Shown: positions 48,249-62,149 of the stretch, piece after piece
How positions within the stretch are numbered: position 1 is the stretch's first letter
How the letters are laid out: every line of letters starts with the position of its first letter
The notes under the pieces: model-generated
Databases searched by the model: none
Seen by the model: the letters and a program-made list of their open reading frames with translations, nothing else
Told to the model about the DNA's origin: nothing
Made by a program: the position numbers and the translations under genes
DNA from: Protea cynaroides
Taxonomy: Eukaryota > Streptophyta > Magnoliopsida > Proteales > Proteaceae
NCBI GenBank assembly: GCA_028583415.1
Contig: CM053269.1
Location: 53,557,007 to 53,621,006 of the forward strand
DNA length: 64,000 nt
Direction: 5' to 3'

Positions 48249-48315
48249 TTAAGGAGGTGCAAAATCAATAGGAACGATCCGAAGCATTAGCTGGAGCGGC
48301 ATTAGGCATTGGAAA
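48249..48315 (+). pseudogene. atp9: Possible mitochondrial atp9 fragment (nuclear insertion)
   Basis: GGTGCAAAATCAATAGGA equals codons 4-9 of plant mitochondrial atp9 as I remember it (GAKSIG), preceded by TTA at the position of codon 2. After an apparent 9-base loss, GCTGGAGCGGCATTAGGCAT and TGGAAA resemble the following AGAAIGIGN part. atp9 encodes the proton-translocating ring subunit of mitochondrial ATP synthase, normally about 74 residues. Only the first third is present, with a frame disturbance, so it is non-functional. The surrounding 48000-48320 may be mitochondrial too, but I recognise nothing else. Confidence 0.45.
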
Positions 48316-48319
48316 GTTG

Positions 48320-50566
<2,247 letters not shown>

Positions 50567-52421
50567 GTAATTGTGAGGACAATGAGAGAAGAAGTGATTC
50601 ACCCTCTCTTCGGGATATATCAAAGAAATCTGTTTACTAGAGTCGCCACTTGGATTAAGGTCTAGGCCACCTAGATTAAGGTCTTGGACCTTTAGAAATA
50701 TAGTTTCATCATAAGGCAATCTCACCATAAGGCAAGACTTCTATTCACTCATAATCCATTAAATCCGTTCATTGGTCTGCACGAGATCAAATAAGTATTT
50801 AGGGTACGGTTGTAGGAAGGCGTTAGACATTCAAACTGTCCGATCAAGGTTAGCCTCTTATGCTTTCCTTGGTTTCTAATTTTGACTGTGTTTGGACAAC
50901 TGGATGACTAGGGTTCGGGGGAGGGGGGATGACCTAAACCAAATTTTTACGTTCTGCTAATCTAGGTTCAGCTAAATATGTCTTGAAGTAAATAAACAAG
51001 CAATGTGTAATACTGTACAATGAACCAGACCAAATGATAGTTCAATCTTAGACCGAATTTGAGAATATTCTTAAATTGCCTATGTATCCCTTTAGGCTTC
51101 GTCTCTTGAGAAGCAAGTCAAAAAACGTAGTTCGAATGAGTTGTATGTGATTAAAGATTATGGATGTAGTTTATACATGTGTTTCAATTAGATTATTTGT
51201 TTAAGTTGAAGTTCATGCTGTATGGATGGTTTAGATTGAATTTCATAGTCTATGGGTTGTAGTACCATATTTGGAAGCTCTCCTAAATTGCCTACATATT
51301 CTAGAGGTCCTGAAAATCAAGTACAACGTAGTTCCATCAAGGTTATGAGAGTCAGATTTGGGATGTGTACCAAATTCATTCCATTCGGATTTGAGATGTG
51401 TACCAAATTCCTTCTATTTTTGTTAATAGTGTATAGGGTTGTGTCATAAACTCCTACCATTACTGTCAATAGGATTTAGGGGTGTGTCCTAAACTCTTAT
51501 CGTTGTTGTGTTTCTATTTTTAGGTTTTTAGGGTTTCCTACCCCTTTTTGTTGTGTGCTTTCTATTTTAGGGTTTCTCTTTCCCTAATTGCTATGTGTTT
51601 TCTATTTTAGAGTTTCTCTTTTTTTAATTGCTGTGTTTTTTCTATTTTACGGTTTCATTTTCCCTATTTTCTATGTGTTTTTTTTATTTTATTTTAGGGT
51701 TTCATTTTCCCAATTTGGTTTGTTCTTTTTATTTTTAGGGTTTCATTTTCCCTATTTGCTGTGTTCTTTCCATTTTAACATGATTTGTTCATTATGGTGA
51801 TTTATCCAATTATGACAGGTTCTTCTACCTTAAATAGCAGGTGTTCTTAATCTAAACATGACAGGTGCTACAAACCACTCATAACAAGAATGTCAATATA
51901 GCATCAAATATCCAAAATATGGCAATGTCTGTAAATATGTCAATATGAGCATGTGAGCATCAGATATAACAAGTAATGTGAGCATATGAGCATAGCAAAC
52001 ATAATATGTGAGTAATCCAAATATAATATGTGACGTATAACATACCAATATAACATGTGAATCAATCCAAATATGGTAAGGAATGCATCTATCCCTTCTC
52101 TCTCTCTCTCTCTCAACATCTATGGGGTTATGGGTGGGATGACATGGCATGGCTCCAACTACCACTCCACCATTTAAGCACTTTGAGTGACACCTAAAAG
52201 GGTGGTAGGTGACTAGGATGGGTTGATTGAGTGACTACCTAAGTGGTTGGGTTTGGACTGGGTTTTAATTAGGTTGACTAGGCTTGACCAACTTTGATCA
52301 AGTTTGATTAAAATGATTAAGATACCCCTGGAGAGGTAAGTGATGGCTTTATGCCTAGAAATGACCTTGGATGACTTGAGTAAGGCGGTTTTGACCTTCA
52401 GGGAGTTTGAGCTTGTAGACA

Positions 52422-53247
52422 TGATGTAAGCCAATTTTGGGCTTATGGAACTAATGGATCGGGAGAGTGGACTTATACTAAATCAAAGAAATCAAAAGGG
52501 AGGTGAAGTGCAGAAATGGATGTTGAATTTTGTTAAAGGTAAAGAAAGAAAAGGATATAATTGATGGAAGTGAAGGTGGGGTGACTTACTTCTCTTCTAG
52601 GATGTAAATCAACTCCAAAGGTGGCCTACAACTCTTCAAGGATGTAGGTGAAGAATAAAATTCCAACTCTTCTAGGATGGAATGAAATTTCTTCAAGGTT
52701 TCAAGGGAGAACTCTTCTAGGTTCAAGAATTGCACTTAGGCAAATTTCATTCATAAGAATCACTTCAAATTGTCTCTACAATACAAACTACTTTGGTGGC
52801 CTTTTATAGGCATAATAGAGAAAATAAAAAGACAATCATATCTTTAAATCCACAATAGAAAAATAAATTCTTCCAATGCAAGGGGTTACTCCAATGAGCA
52901 TTGATGCAAGTTCCAAAGTCTTGATTCAAGGTCCAAGGTATTGATGTTAGGTTCAATGTCTTGATGCAAGCTCCAATGTCTTGAGTAAAGGTCCAAGGTA
53001 TTGATGTTAGGTTCAATGTCTTGATGCAAGCTCCAATGTAGAGAAGACTCTAGAAATATTGAATAGAAAAGGCCACCTCATTATCCACTAAAGACTTGAA
53101 AGGTCACCAAAAAGGGGCTGGTTTTAAGGAGCAAGGGCCAGGTTCATTGGTTCTTTTGTAGCTTGGTTCATACCTTGGTCTTGGGCCAAATGGGCTTTGT
53201 AAGCTTGGGCTTTGATGCGGGCTGATCTTCGTAGTTGGACTGCATCA
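52422..53247 (-). repeat. 3' LTR of the gypsy element
   Basis: 826 bp, TGATG/CATCA termini. It includes a direct duplication of about 62 bp (GGTCCAAGGTATTGATGTTA begins near 52931 and 52991), also present in the other LTR. Confidence 0.95.
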
Positions 53248-56200
53248 TTCCCCCCTTGTGAGAAAGAATTCGTCTCAGAATTCAAGTCTTCTTCATTGGT
53301 AGAATCACCCATAAATGGTGTTAAATGACGCACATTGAAAACATCATGAATCTTCATATGGGGTGGAAGCTTGAGCTGATATGCATTGGGATTGATGCGA
53401 GCAAGAACTTCAAGAGGTCCAATCTTTCGAGCACTAAGTTTGTTATAGCTTCCAACCCGGATGTCGTTCTGGTGGCAAGTAAGCCCAAACATAATCACCG
53501 GGTTCATAGATTACCTCACGGCGCCGCTTATCAAAGGCCTTCTTGTAGAGCTTTGTCTTGTCTTGAAGCTTTTGATACACACTTTCATGGATTTGTCTCA
53601 TTTCGAAACAATATCATCAACTTTGCCAATTGATTTTTCCGGAAATGGAATGGGTAAGAGGTCAAGTGCCGACTTGGGTTGTCTCCCATAAACAATGACA
53701 AATGGACTATAACCTGTAGTTCGATTCACCGAACAATTAAAGGCAAACTCACCAAGTGATAACCGATTTTCCCAAGAGCGGGGGTTGTCATCGATCAAGG
53801 TCCGCAACAAGTTTCCCAAAGATCGGTTGACTACTTCAGTTTGGCCATCGGTTTGAGGGTGGAACACCGTACTAAACTGCAGTTTGGTGCCAATATTTTT
53901 CCAAAGTTGTCGCCAAAAATGACTAAGGAATTTCGTATCTCGATCGAAGTGATAGTCTTAGGGAGACCATGCAATTTGTAAACTTCTTTAAAGAAAAGAT
54001 CGGCGATACGGGATGCATCCATTGTTTTGCGACAAGGAATGAAGTGGGCCATCTTTGAGAATCTATCAACCACCACAAAAATTGAATCCATACCTCGAAG
54101 TGTGCGTGGCAATCCAAGGATAAAATCCATAGATATGTCTTCCCAAGGAGCTTGTGGTATGGATAAGGGTAAGTAGAGGCCTGCATTGGTGTTTTGTCCC
54201 TTTCCCACTTGGCATTTTCGACACTTCATCACATGACGGTGCACATCTTTCTTGAGGTGGGGCCAAAAGTACTTAGTCGCAACTAAGTGTAGTGTCTTGT
54301 CTCTCCCAAAGTGTCCTCCGTTATGTATCTCTTCAATCACCTTTTGCCGTAAGGAACAATTTGGAATGCATAAGCGATTTCCTTTGAAAAGGAAACCATC
54401 ACAAAAAGTAAAATCGACAAGGACCTTGTCTTTTGCATCTGAGAGGAGTTTGGAGAAGTATTCATCCTCTTCATAAAGTTCTTGAAAAGATTCAAAGCCA
54501 AGTACAGTACTACGCATCATAGAGAGCAAACCCTTCTTGCGACTAAGAGCATCGGCAACTCGATTTTGAACACCGGCCTTGTGCTTGATATGGAAGTTGA
54601 ATTCTTGAAGATACTCCGCCCATTTTGCTCTTCGAGAATTGAGCTTTTGTTGACCTGAAATGTACTTTAGAGCTTCATGATCAGTGTACAAAATAAACTC
54701 CCTATGAATCAAATATGACCTCCAATACTCAAGGGTACGAAAGAGAGCATAAAACTCTAAATCGTAAGTACTATAACGGAGCTTAGCACCATTCAATTTT
54801 TCGCTAAAGAAAGCGACGGGACGTCCTCCTTGACTCAAGACTCCTCCAATGCCGGTTCCGGAAGCATCACAATGCACTTCAAAAATAAGATCAAAATTTG
54901 GAAGAGCTAAAACCGGGGCAGTGCTTAACTTTTCTTTGAGTTGCTCAAAACTTCGTTGGGCTTCATTGGTCCATTCGAAGACTCCTTTTTTTATGCAAGA
55001 AGTGAGTGGGGCTGCTAAAGAACTGAAATGGGCAATGAATCGCCGATAAAATGATGCCAATCCATGGAAGCTTCGAACATCATGAACATTGGTTGGAGTT
55101 GGCCATTCTTGAATTACTTTAATCTTTGCATTATCAACGGAGATGCCATCCTGGGAGATGTTGAAACCTAAGAAGAGAATTTCCTCCACCATGAAGTAGC
55201 ACTTGTCAAGGGCTGCATAGAGACTCTCCTTCCTTAGGGTAAGTAGCACTTCTTGGAGGTGCTGCAAATGCTCATTAGTAGTCTTACTATAAATAAGAAT
55301 ATCATCAAAGTAAACCACAACAAATCTTCCAAGGTAAGGCTTCAAGATTTGGTTCATAAACCTCATGAAAGTGGATGGGGCATTTGACAATCCAAATGGC
55401 ATGACTAGCCATTCAAATAGTCCATCTTTGGTCTTGAAAGCCGTCTTCCATTCATCTCCCGGTCTGATTCGGATTTGATGATAACCACTTTTCAAATCAA
55501 GCTTTGAGAAAATGGTAGAGCCAGATAGATTGTCCAAGAGATCATCAAGGCGGGAATGGGAAAACGGTACTTGACCGTGATCTTGTTGATGGCTCGGCTA
55601 TCAACACACATCCTCCATGTTCCATTCTTCTTTGGCACTAAGAGTGCAGGCACAAAGACAAGGACTAAGGCTTTCTCGAATGAACCCTTTAGATAAGAGT
55701 TCCGTAACTTGCCGTTGCAACTCGGCATGTTCGGTTGGACTCATCCGGTAATGAGGTAGATGGGGAAGAGGTGCACCCGGGTATCAAATCAAGTTGATGC
55801 TGAATTTCTCTCATCGGAGGGAGACTTGAGGGTAGGTCGAATGGAAATACATCTTGAAACTCACTTAATAGTGGTTTCACTTGGTCTGGGATGATTGACA
55901 TTTGTACATCATACTCCGATTTGTTTAGCATTATATACACAACATCTACGCCTTCCATAGCACCCTTTACATCCTTTATTGTGAGCAAATTTGGGGTTGG
56001 AGAATTTTCCATCATTGGAGATTTGAAAGGCTCCTTGCTAGGTGCCAAAATAATTTTTTTTATCAAATTCAAAAGAATAAGTGTTATTCCTCCCATCATG
56101 AGTAGTTCTCCGATCAAATTGCCAAGGACGACCAAGAATGATGTGACTAGCATCCATGGGTAATACATCACACCATATTTTATCATAATATGTAGATGCA

Positions 56201-56580
56201 ATGGAAAGATGAACAAGACATCGTTTGGAAATGGTTACCTCACTACCGCGCTTTAGCCAAGACATTTTGTATGGTGTAGGATGTTCTTTCAAGTCCAATT
56301 TCAACTTTCGAGTCGCCTCTTACGAAATTACATTCTCACAACATCCGGAATCAATGATGAGTTGGCATACCTTACGGAAATGGTACATCTTGTGTGGAAG
56401 ATATTGTTGCGTAACCATCGGTCTCCATTTTCTTGCTTTGGGGTGAGAAATATCTTTCTCATCATGAGGAGTTCTCCGGTATCGGCATGGAGCACTTCTC
56501 CATCTTCTTTATGATCTTCTAAAAGATCATCATTATCGACATCCTCAAGCATCGAATTCATTTTCTTGGTCCTCAAAACC
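53124..56580 (-). pseudogene. Gypsy pol: protease, RT, RNase H, integrase (frameshifted)
   Basis: The protease active site reads QLIIDSGCCENVIS near 56340. Reverse transcriptase begins PALLVPKKNGTWRMCVDSRA (about 55620), continues FSKLDLKSGYHQIRIRPGDE and FVVVYFDDILIYSKTTNEHL (YFDD active site near 55310). RNase H follows with LIFEVHCDASGTGIGGVLSQ, then FILYTDHEALKYISGQQKLN. Integrase has the H-H-C-C zinc region (HNGGHFGRDKTLHL then CRKCQVGKGQ) and the core MDFILGLPRTLRGMDSIFVV; the late part HPQTDGQTEVVNRSLGNLLR is in another frame. The tail holds a GPY/F-like KIGPLEVLARINPNAYQLKL and ends without a chromodomain that I can see. The longest unbroken stretch is 568 codons (53831-55537). Frameshifts lie near 53940, 55540 and 55730. 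Confidence 0.92.
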
Positions 56581-57625
56581 CAACAAGGCACCTTTACCCT
56601 TATGAGAGTTTTTAAAATTTTGACAATTACTTGCTCGGTGGCCAATTTCTCCACAAGAATAACATTTTATACCGACGGAAGAACTTGAACCGGTTTGGGT
56701 GGTAGGATTAGTAACCTTTGGTTGAGTAGACAACTTTTCCATGTTAGAGGAATGGTCTAAAGAATTACTTGGTTTAGTAGTACTCACCGGATTCCGATTT
56801 GATCGATTGGAGGTGAAAGTAGATTGTTGTTTCCGACCTCGAGAACGTTCCACCTTAATGGCTCTTTGATGTGCATCTCCCACATCCCAAATGTCAAGGA
56901 CTTCAAGGGCCTCTTGAATGTAAGATTGGAGCCCATTCAAGTATTTGTTCACAAGTACATCTTCGGATCTATGATGTTGTTACGAATCACCAACTCATTG
57001 AATTCATTGGTGTATTGGTCTACCGTGCGTGTACCTTGCCTCAAATTTTGGTACCGTTGATAGAGCTCTCTCTTATATCCCTTGGGAAGGAAGTATTTTT
57101 TCATCTTATCTTCCATCTTTCTCCATGAAGTGATGGGAGCTTTGCCAATGGATTGACGTGTTTGCTTCTCATGTCGCCACCAAGCGATGGCCTTGCCTCG
57201 AAGGCGCATGGAGATGATGCCAACCCGACGATTGTCCGGGACATTTCTATGCTCAAAAACTTCATTTACAAGAGTTAGCCAATCAAGAATTTCATCAGGA
57301 GGATCAGTACACGAAAACTCGGAATATCCCTATGGACTTCTTTTTCCCATTCCCGTTCTCGACCTCCTTGAGGGTAGTGTGGACGAAACCCTCTTGTTAT
57401 GGGTTCGGATCCTTCTGATAAGGAATCATCCAATCTATCTTCTCTTGAATTTGATGGATTGTTACCATCTCGTAGTCGCTGAACCTCAAGAGTAAGGTTT
57501 TGAATTTGTTCTTGCATTTGTTGTTGTATTTGTAAGGCTTGTGCTAATGCATCATCATTGATGGTGGTAGTGCGACTACCTCGGCCACTTAGACTACCTC
57601 GACCACCTCGAAATTTTGGACCCAT
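56560..57625 (-). pseudogene. Gypsy gag (frameshifted)
   Basis: The likely start is the ATG at 57625, giving MGPKFRGGRGSLSGRGSR, 18 bases after the primer site. A coiled stretch (QALQIQQQMQEQIQNLTLEV) and the retrotransposon gag domain follow: MRLRGKAIAWWRHEKQTRQS, then RYQNLRQGTRTVDQYTNEFN. The capsid end reads YLNGLQSYIQEALEVLDIWD. A CCHC zinc knuckle CYSCGEIGHRASNC lies near 56640. At least two frame changes (near 57290 and 56950) break it. Confidence 0.9.
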
Positions 57626-57642
57626 AATATCTCTCCTCCTTT

Positions 57643-57654
57643 GCTCTGATACCA
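57643..57654 (-). other. Initiator tRNA-Met primer binding site of the gypsy element
   Basis: TGGTATCAGAGC on the minus strand, two bases after the 5' LTR end. It is the standard initiator-Met primer complement in plant LTR elements. Confidence 0.9.
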
Positions 57655-57656
57655 AA

Positions 57657-58482
57657 TGATGTAAGCCAATTTTGGGCTTATGGAACTAATGGATCGGGAG
57701 AGTGGACTTATACTAAATCAAAAAAATCAAAAGGGAGGTGAAGTGCAGAAATGGATTTTGAATTTTGTTAAAGGTAAAGAAAGAAAAGGATATAATTGAT
57801 GGAAGTGAAGGTGGGGTGACTTACTTCTCTTCTAGGATGTAAATCAACTCCAAAGGTGGCCTACAACTCTTCAAGGATGTAGGTGAAGAATAAAATTCCA
57901 ACTCTTCTAGGATGGAATGAAATTTCTTCAAGGTTTCAAGGGAGAACTCTTCTAGGTTCAAGAATTGCACTTAGGCAAATTTCATTCATAAGAATCACTT
58001 CAAATTGTCTCTACAATACAAACTACTTTGGTGGCCTTTTATAGGCATAATAGAGAAAATAAAAAGACAATCATATCTTTAAATCCACAATAGAAAAATA
58101 AATTCTTCCAATGCAAGGGGTTACTCCAATGAGCATTGATGCAAGTTCCAAAGTCTTGATTCAAGGTCCAAGGTATTGATGTTAGGTTCAATGTCTTGAT
58201 GCAAGCTCCAATGTCTTGAGTAAAGGTCCAAGGTATTGATGTTAGGTTCAATGTCTTGATGCAAGCTCCAATGTAGAGAAGACTCTAGAAATATTGAATA
58301 GAAAAGGCCACCTCATTATCCACTAAAGACTTGAAAGGTCACCAAAAAGGGGCTGGTTTTAAGGAGCAAGGGCCAGGTTCATTGGTTCTTTTGTAGCTTG
58401 GTTCATACCTTGGTCTTGGGCCAAATGGGCTTTGTAAGCTTGGGCTTTGATGCGGGCCGATCTTCGTAGTTGGACTGCATCA
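57657..58482 (-). repeat. 5' LTR of the gypsy element
   Basis: 826 bp, the same length as the 3' LTR. The three differences seen are in AATCAAAAAAATC (G to A), GGATTTTGAA (G to T) and GGGCCGATC (T to C), relative to the 3' copy on the plus strand. Confidence 0.95.
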
Positions 58483-58682
58483 AGACATGAGTAGCAAAAA
58501 TAGGATGCTTACAGTAATAACTCTTAAGCATTTGTTACATACTGTGTGTTGGACGACTGATGACATATGAAAATTCTTTGACATCCTTTGGAAACAATAC
58601 CAGTATTGTTATAGACAATGTAGTATCTCTTCTATTCATGTTTTATTAGAAACAAACTAATCACCATTTAAACTTTCCACAG

Positions 58683-59242
58683 AAGATTCCAAGTTTTTAT
58701 CTATCCTTTTGATAAAGCATAATCAGATGGAGTGGTGGAAGCCTTTGGTGAAAGGAGACCCCGAAATTGATACTCAAAAAGTGGAGCCTGAAAACAGCAA
58801 GCTCTCTGACCTCGACCCTGAGACTTGACAAACCGTGGAAAAGATGATGGTAACATCCTGTGCCCTATTTTTCTTTTTGCATTGTTTTATATGGTACTCT
58901 CCTAGTGTTTTTGCCCGAGGCTATGGAAATTTTAGGCAACCACAGTTCAGATTGACAACATATAGCCCTACTCCAAATTAAATTTAGTACAACTGAGTAT
59001 ATAGAATGTAAGTATCGCAGGATGGTTTAAATTTCTTGGGCTTGTCATCCTGTATGCCACATTGCTGGTAGTTCAACTTCAGTCTATTTTATCTCTTGCA
59101 TCTCTGGTACCTATTTTATTTGCTTACATGCTATACGTTGGCTTGCAGTTTGATCGGCGATAGAAATCTATGGATCTTCCTTCAAGCGATGAGATGCAGG
59201 AGCAAGAAATTAAATTCTCAAGAAATTCATGGCTGAGGTAAT
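58683..59242 (+). pseudogene. NudC-domain protein (BOBBER-like) pseudogene, 3' exons
   Basis: The first exon piece (58683-58849) follows a TTTCCACAG acceptor and reads DSKFLSILLIKHNQMEWWKP, then LVKGDPEIDTQKVEPENSKL and SDLDPET, then a TGA (58826-58828) where the family has Arg, then QTVEKMM before a GTAACA donor. The second piece (59149 to about 59242) reads FDRR, a TAG (59161-59163) where the family has Gln, KSMDLPSSDEMQEQEI, and then a small insertion shifts frame just before the LKKFMAE region. NudC/BOBBER proteins are small HSP90-associated co-chaperones. The CS-domain exons upstream and the final exon are absent. The last piece is followed directly by the dispersed repeat. Retained intron positions show it was a genomic copy, not a retrocopy. 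Confidence 0.85.
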
Positions 59243-61470
59243 GATATGATGAACTTGATATGACACTGAGAGGGGGGGGTGAATCAGTGTCTGAAACTTT
59301 TTCCTGATTATTTACTACTGCCCAGAGCTGATGGAGATATAATCTTTTACACACACACAAGCGTATGCAAATCTACCTCGCTACCACTCAGTGACCAGGT
59401 CTACCAGATTTGCACACCCATCCTGTAAGCCATTCCACGCACTCTAAAATATATAGGAAAATAAAGACAATCCACAACACAGGATATACGTGGTTCACCA
59501 ACACAGTAAGTGATGGCTAGTCCACGGAGTAATGCCCAACGGGCTCCGTATATACTCAATACACTTTTTTTTGCTATCTACACAGTAGGGAGTACATACA
59601 CCCAATTTACCCAGCATAAAACTAGGAGGGCACACATGTGCCAAGAATTCAGGTATCAAGTACCAGTGTTTAGCACACGCTGTACACCACACTTAACCCG
59701 CACCCACGAGAAACAAATAACATATTTTTTAGGCTTATAATTATGCCTTACAATTTTTCCCCCACTAGCTAGGTATTCAATAATTTTCACCTACGCTAGC
59801 ATACAATATATTGAAAGCATAAATAGATAAGGAATTGATGATCTCACAAACAATGCTTTCGAATGGCCAACAATCTCTCTGGAGCTTCACACTGACCTCA
59901 GGTACTCTTCAACAGCCTTCAATGTTGATAGAGATCGATTCACAGAGCACACCTTGTCCACAGGCTTCCAATCTCTTCTACACAACCCATAATCACTATG
60001 AATATGAAAATAAAAGCTCTACTGACCTCTCATAGGGATTTAGCACTCCAATGATACACAGAAAAGAGGCAGTTGGTGATTGATCACTCCCACATGGCAC
60101 GAAACCCTGGAAAACCTTCTCTCTGCCTTCAAAATGCTCTTTTTAATTTTTCTCTCAGTTTTTTATGACTCCCAACGGCGCCCAATGTGTAGAGCATCAA
60201 AAAATATGGAAACTGCAACTTGAACGAACTAATTTGGAGCTCGGAGGAAGAAGTTATGACAGTTTGAAATTCGACCAGTCACAAATAAGAAAAGAGAATC
60301 TTTCCAAACCAAACATGCACCCGCGCCGCACCGTAGCCGCGCCGCCGATGCGCTGTCGTTCTCTGATTGGCCCTTTGAGAATCTTTAATATCGACCTTTC
60401 GATATCCTTAAAATGGCGGGATCGACCATAGACCGTTTGATCTGGACAAATCACGCCTCCGAGAATCGGAGTAGCGCGCGGCCACACGATTAGAATCTGG
60501 AGCGCCGCCATATGATGGACGCGCCACACTGAATAAGCTTCCGATTCCTTAAAACATGAACCACTTTTTTAAACTGCCTTCGTCCAACTAGAAGCCTCGC
60601 GATGGAATCTAAACGGAATCTTCGCATCACACCTTAGCCCGTAAGTTTGAAGGTCGTTCATTTGGAATCTAGCCTACGTGGCTTCATTTGGGCGGCCGAT
60701 TTCAGATCTTCTTCTTTTTTCTTGATGAATTTACCCCTTAACAACTTGTGAAATGCCGAAATTGCCCCTAAACAACTTGTGAAATGACTTTTTCGAGCGA
60801 TCCGACAGAAACTGCGATATCTCGCTCATCCGACGTCGGAATTGAGTGATTCAAGTTGCGTTGGAAAGATAACTCGACGCTCTACATCTTTCCACTGTCG
60901 GATTTCCATGAACCAGCTGCGGGACCCACCAAAAATAGACCCAAAGTTAAAACTCTGTCAAACCTTGGAATTTGAACCCGAAACTTTGTGTGCATGCATG
61001 CCAAGTGCCGTGGGCTGCCGTGTTGGCATGTCACCTTGCCACCATACCTGTGGGTCCCACTCACATTTTTTCTCTCTCCTCTTTCTCTCTCTTCTGATTC
61101 TCTCTCTTCTTTCTCTCTCTTGAATTTCTCTCTTTAATGCCACAACACCAGAAACATGAGAAACATGGACATGATTAGAAAAGCTTCAAGAACACTGTCG
61201 CATCATCAGAAACTCGGCCGCATCATCAGAAACTCGGCCACATCACCAGTGGGGTCCACAAACTCTCTCTCTCATCAAAATCAGTGTAATATCCCGTTTA
61301 ACTCATTGTAAGTCATTTGAAACACATGTCGAACCTTGTAGAACACATAAGCGAAGTTGTCACATCTGTGCCACTGCACTGACACTCTCTCTCCTACATT
61401 GACACTCTCTCTCCTCATTTCTCTGACTGAATACTCTTAAATACTGTCACATCATCCAAGTTGCCAACAA
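59243..61470 (-). repeat. Dispersed LTR-like repeat, copy 2 (inverted)
   Basis: Reverse complement counterpart of 9875-11900. Shared landmarks in mirror order are the C/G run (GAGAGGGGGGGGTGAATC at 59269), the ACCAGGTCTACCAGATTTGC block (59395), CGGAGTAATGCCCA (59525), CAGCATAAAACTAGGAGGG (59608), the GATCGG-word block (60330-60540), GTGGGTCCCAC (61050) with the CT-rich stretch (61070-61140), and the outer GTTGCCAACA (61460-61470). Similarity is patchy, so this is an old family. It contains several short tandem words such as TCATCAGAAACTCGGCC (61202-61240) and ACACTCTCTCTCCT. No gene inside. Confidence 0.6.
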
Positions 61471-61669
61471 TGACAACATAAAGTCCAACATGATAGATCT
61501 TCACACTCAAGACATGAGCATTTTTGTTACGTTTTTGTTACATTTTTGTTTCGACAGGACATCTAGAAAAATTCTCTTGAAGGAAAATAACTTGTTGGTC
61601 ATAAATAGACAAGACATCTAGTAATATTCCAATAGTACAAGAGCTCAAGAGGAATTTAAACCAAGAAGT

Positions 61670-61780
61670 TATTTTCCTTTCCAGCAAGGGCATCCATTTG
61701 TTGCTACGCTTAGAACGGGAACAGAAGGGATTCAGATGAGAGTTGATGGAAAGCATATAACATCCTTTGCTTATCGTGAA
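61670..61780 (+). pseudogene. Hydroxyproline O-galactosyltransferase (GALT) exon fragment
   Basis: The plus-strand frame reads YFPFQQGHPFVATLRTGTEG, then IQMRVDGKHITSFAYRE, and ends at a GTAATA donor. This matches the galectin-like lectin domain of plant GT31 GALT2-6 enzymes, Golgi type II membrane proteins that add galactose to hydroxyproline of arabinogalactan proteins. Only about 37 codons of what should be a several-hundred-residue protein are present; the sequence before 61670 is not coding and no further exon follows. The splice donor is intact, so it is a genomic exon left behind rather than a retrocopy. Confidence 0.75.
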
Positions 61781-62149
61781 GTAATATTCTTTCTTTCTTG
61801 GGTTGCTTCTGAAATGTAGGAACAATTGCTGGCTTATTCGGACTTAGTTCCTTGCTTGGGTAACCCCCCTCCGCCTAATTTTTTTTCTCTATATCTCAGA
61901 ATCTGGAACCATGGCCTAGGATTTCTAGAGTTTGGAAGCCAGGCCGGGACAAAAAGGGAAGGGAAGAATTGTTGTGAAGAGACTGCCATTTTTAAGAAGA
62001 TAGATAATTGGAAAATAGTAGTCAAGGAAGATGGGGTGAAACAATAAGAAGAAAAAACATATTTTATTTGTACCCTTGAATGATTTAGTACTTAATACGT
62101 ATTAAATGCTTTGGGTCATCAATTAAAAATGGATTTTATAAAAAAAAAT

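Larger units (their letters stand above)
52422..58482 (-). mobile_element. Full-length Ty3/gypsy retrotransposon, 6061 bp, recent
   Basis: Two 826-bp LTRs (52422-53247 and 57657-58482) differ at three positions by my reading (99.6% identity) and begin TGATG and end CATCA. AGACA flanks both sides (52417-52421, 58483-58487). The Met primer site TGGTATCAGAGC is at 57643-57654, two bases from the 5' LTR, and a polypurine tract AAGGGGGGAA abuts the 3' LTR (53248-53257). Gag, protease, reverse transcriptase, RNase H and integrase follow in that order on the minus strand, as in Ty3/gypsy elements. The LTR identity implies a recent insertion, yet the coding region has several frameshifts. Confidence 0.96.
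50572..58513 (-). mobile_element. Solo LTR of the long-LTR superfamily, interrupted by a gypsy element
   Basis: On the minus strand it starts at 58513 with TGTAAGCATCCTATTTTTGC, nearly the start of LTR B, and ends at 50572 with GTCCTCACA, the end of LTR B. It is flanked by GTAAT at 50567-50571 and 58514-58518. Removing the nested gypsy element with one AGACA copy leaves 1876 bp. The end region contains AGTCGCCACTTGGATTAAGG (50641) and CCGATCAAGGTTAGCCTCTT (50840), matching LTR C. Its middle has its own repeat: about seven TTTCTATTTTAGGGTTTC-type units at 51540-51790. R1 and R2 are absent. Confidence 0.85.

Noticed and set aside
53325..53691. Plus-strand frames within 53.3-53.7 kb
   Set aside because: They are antisense shadows of the gypsy pol tail on the minus strand.
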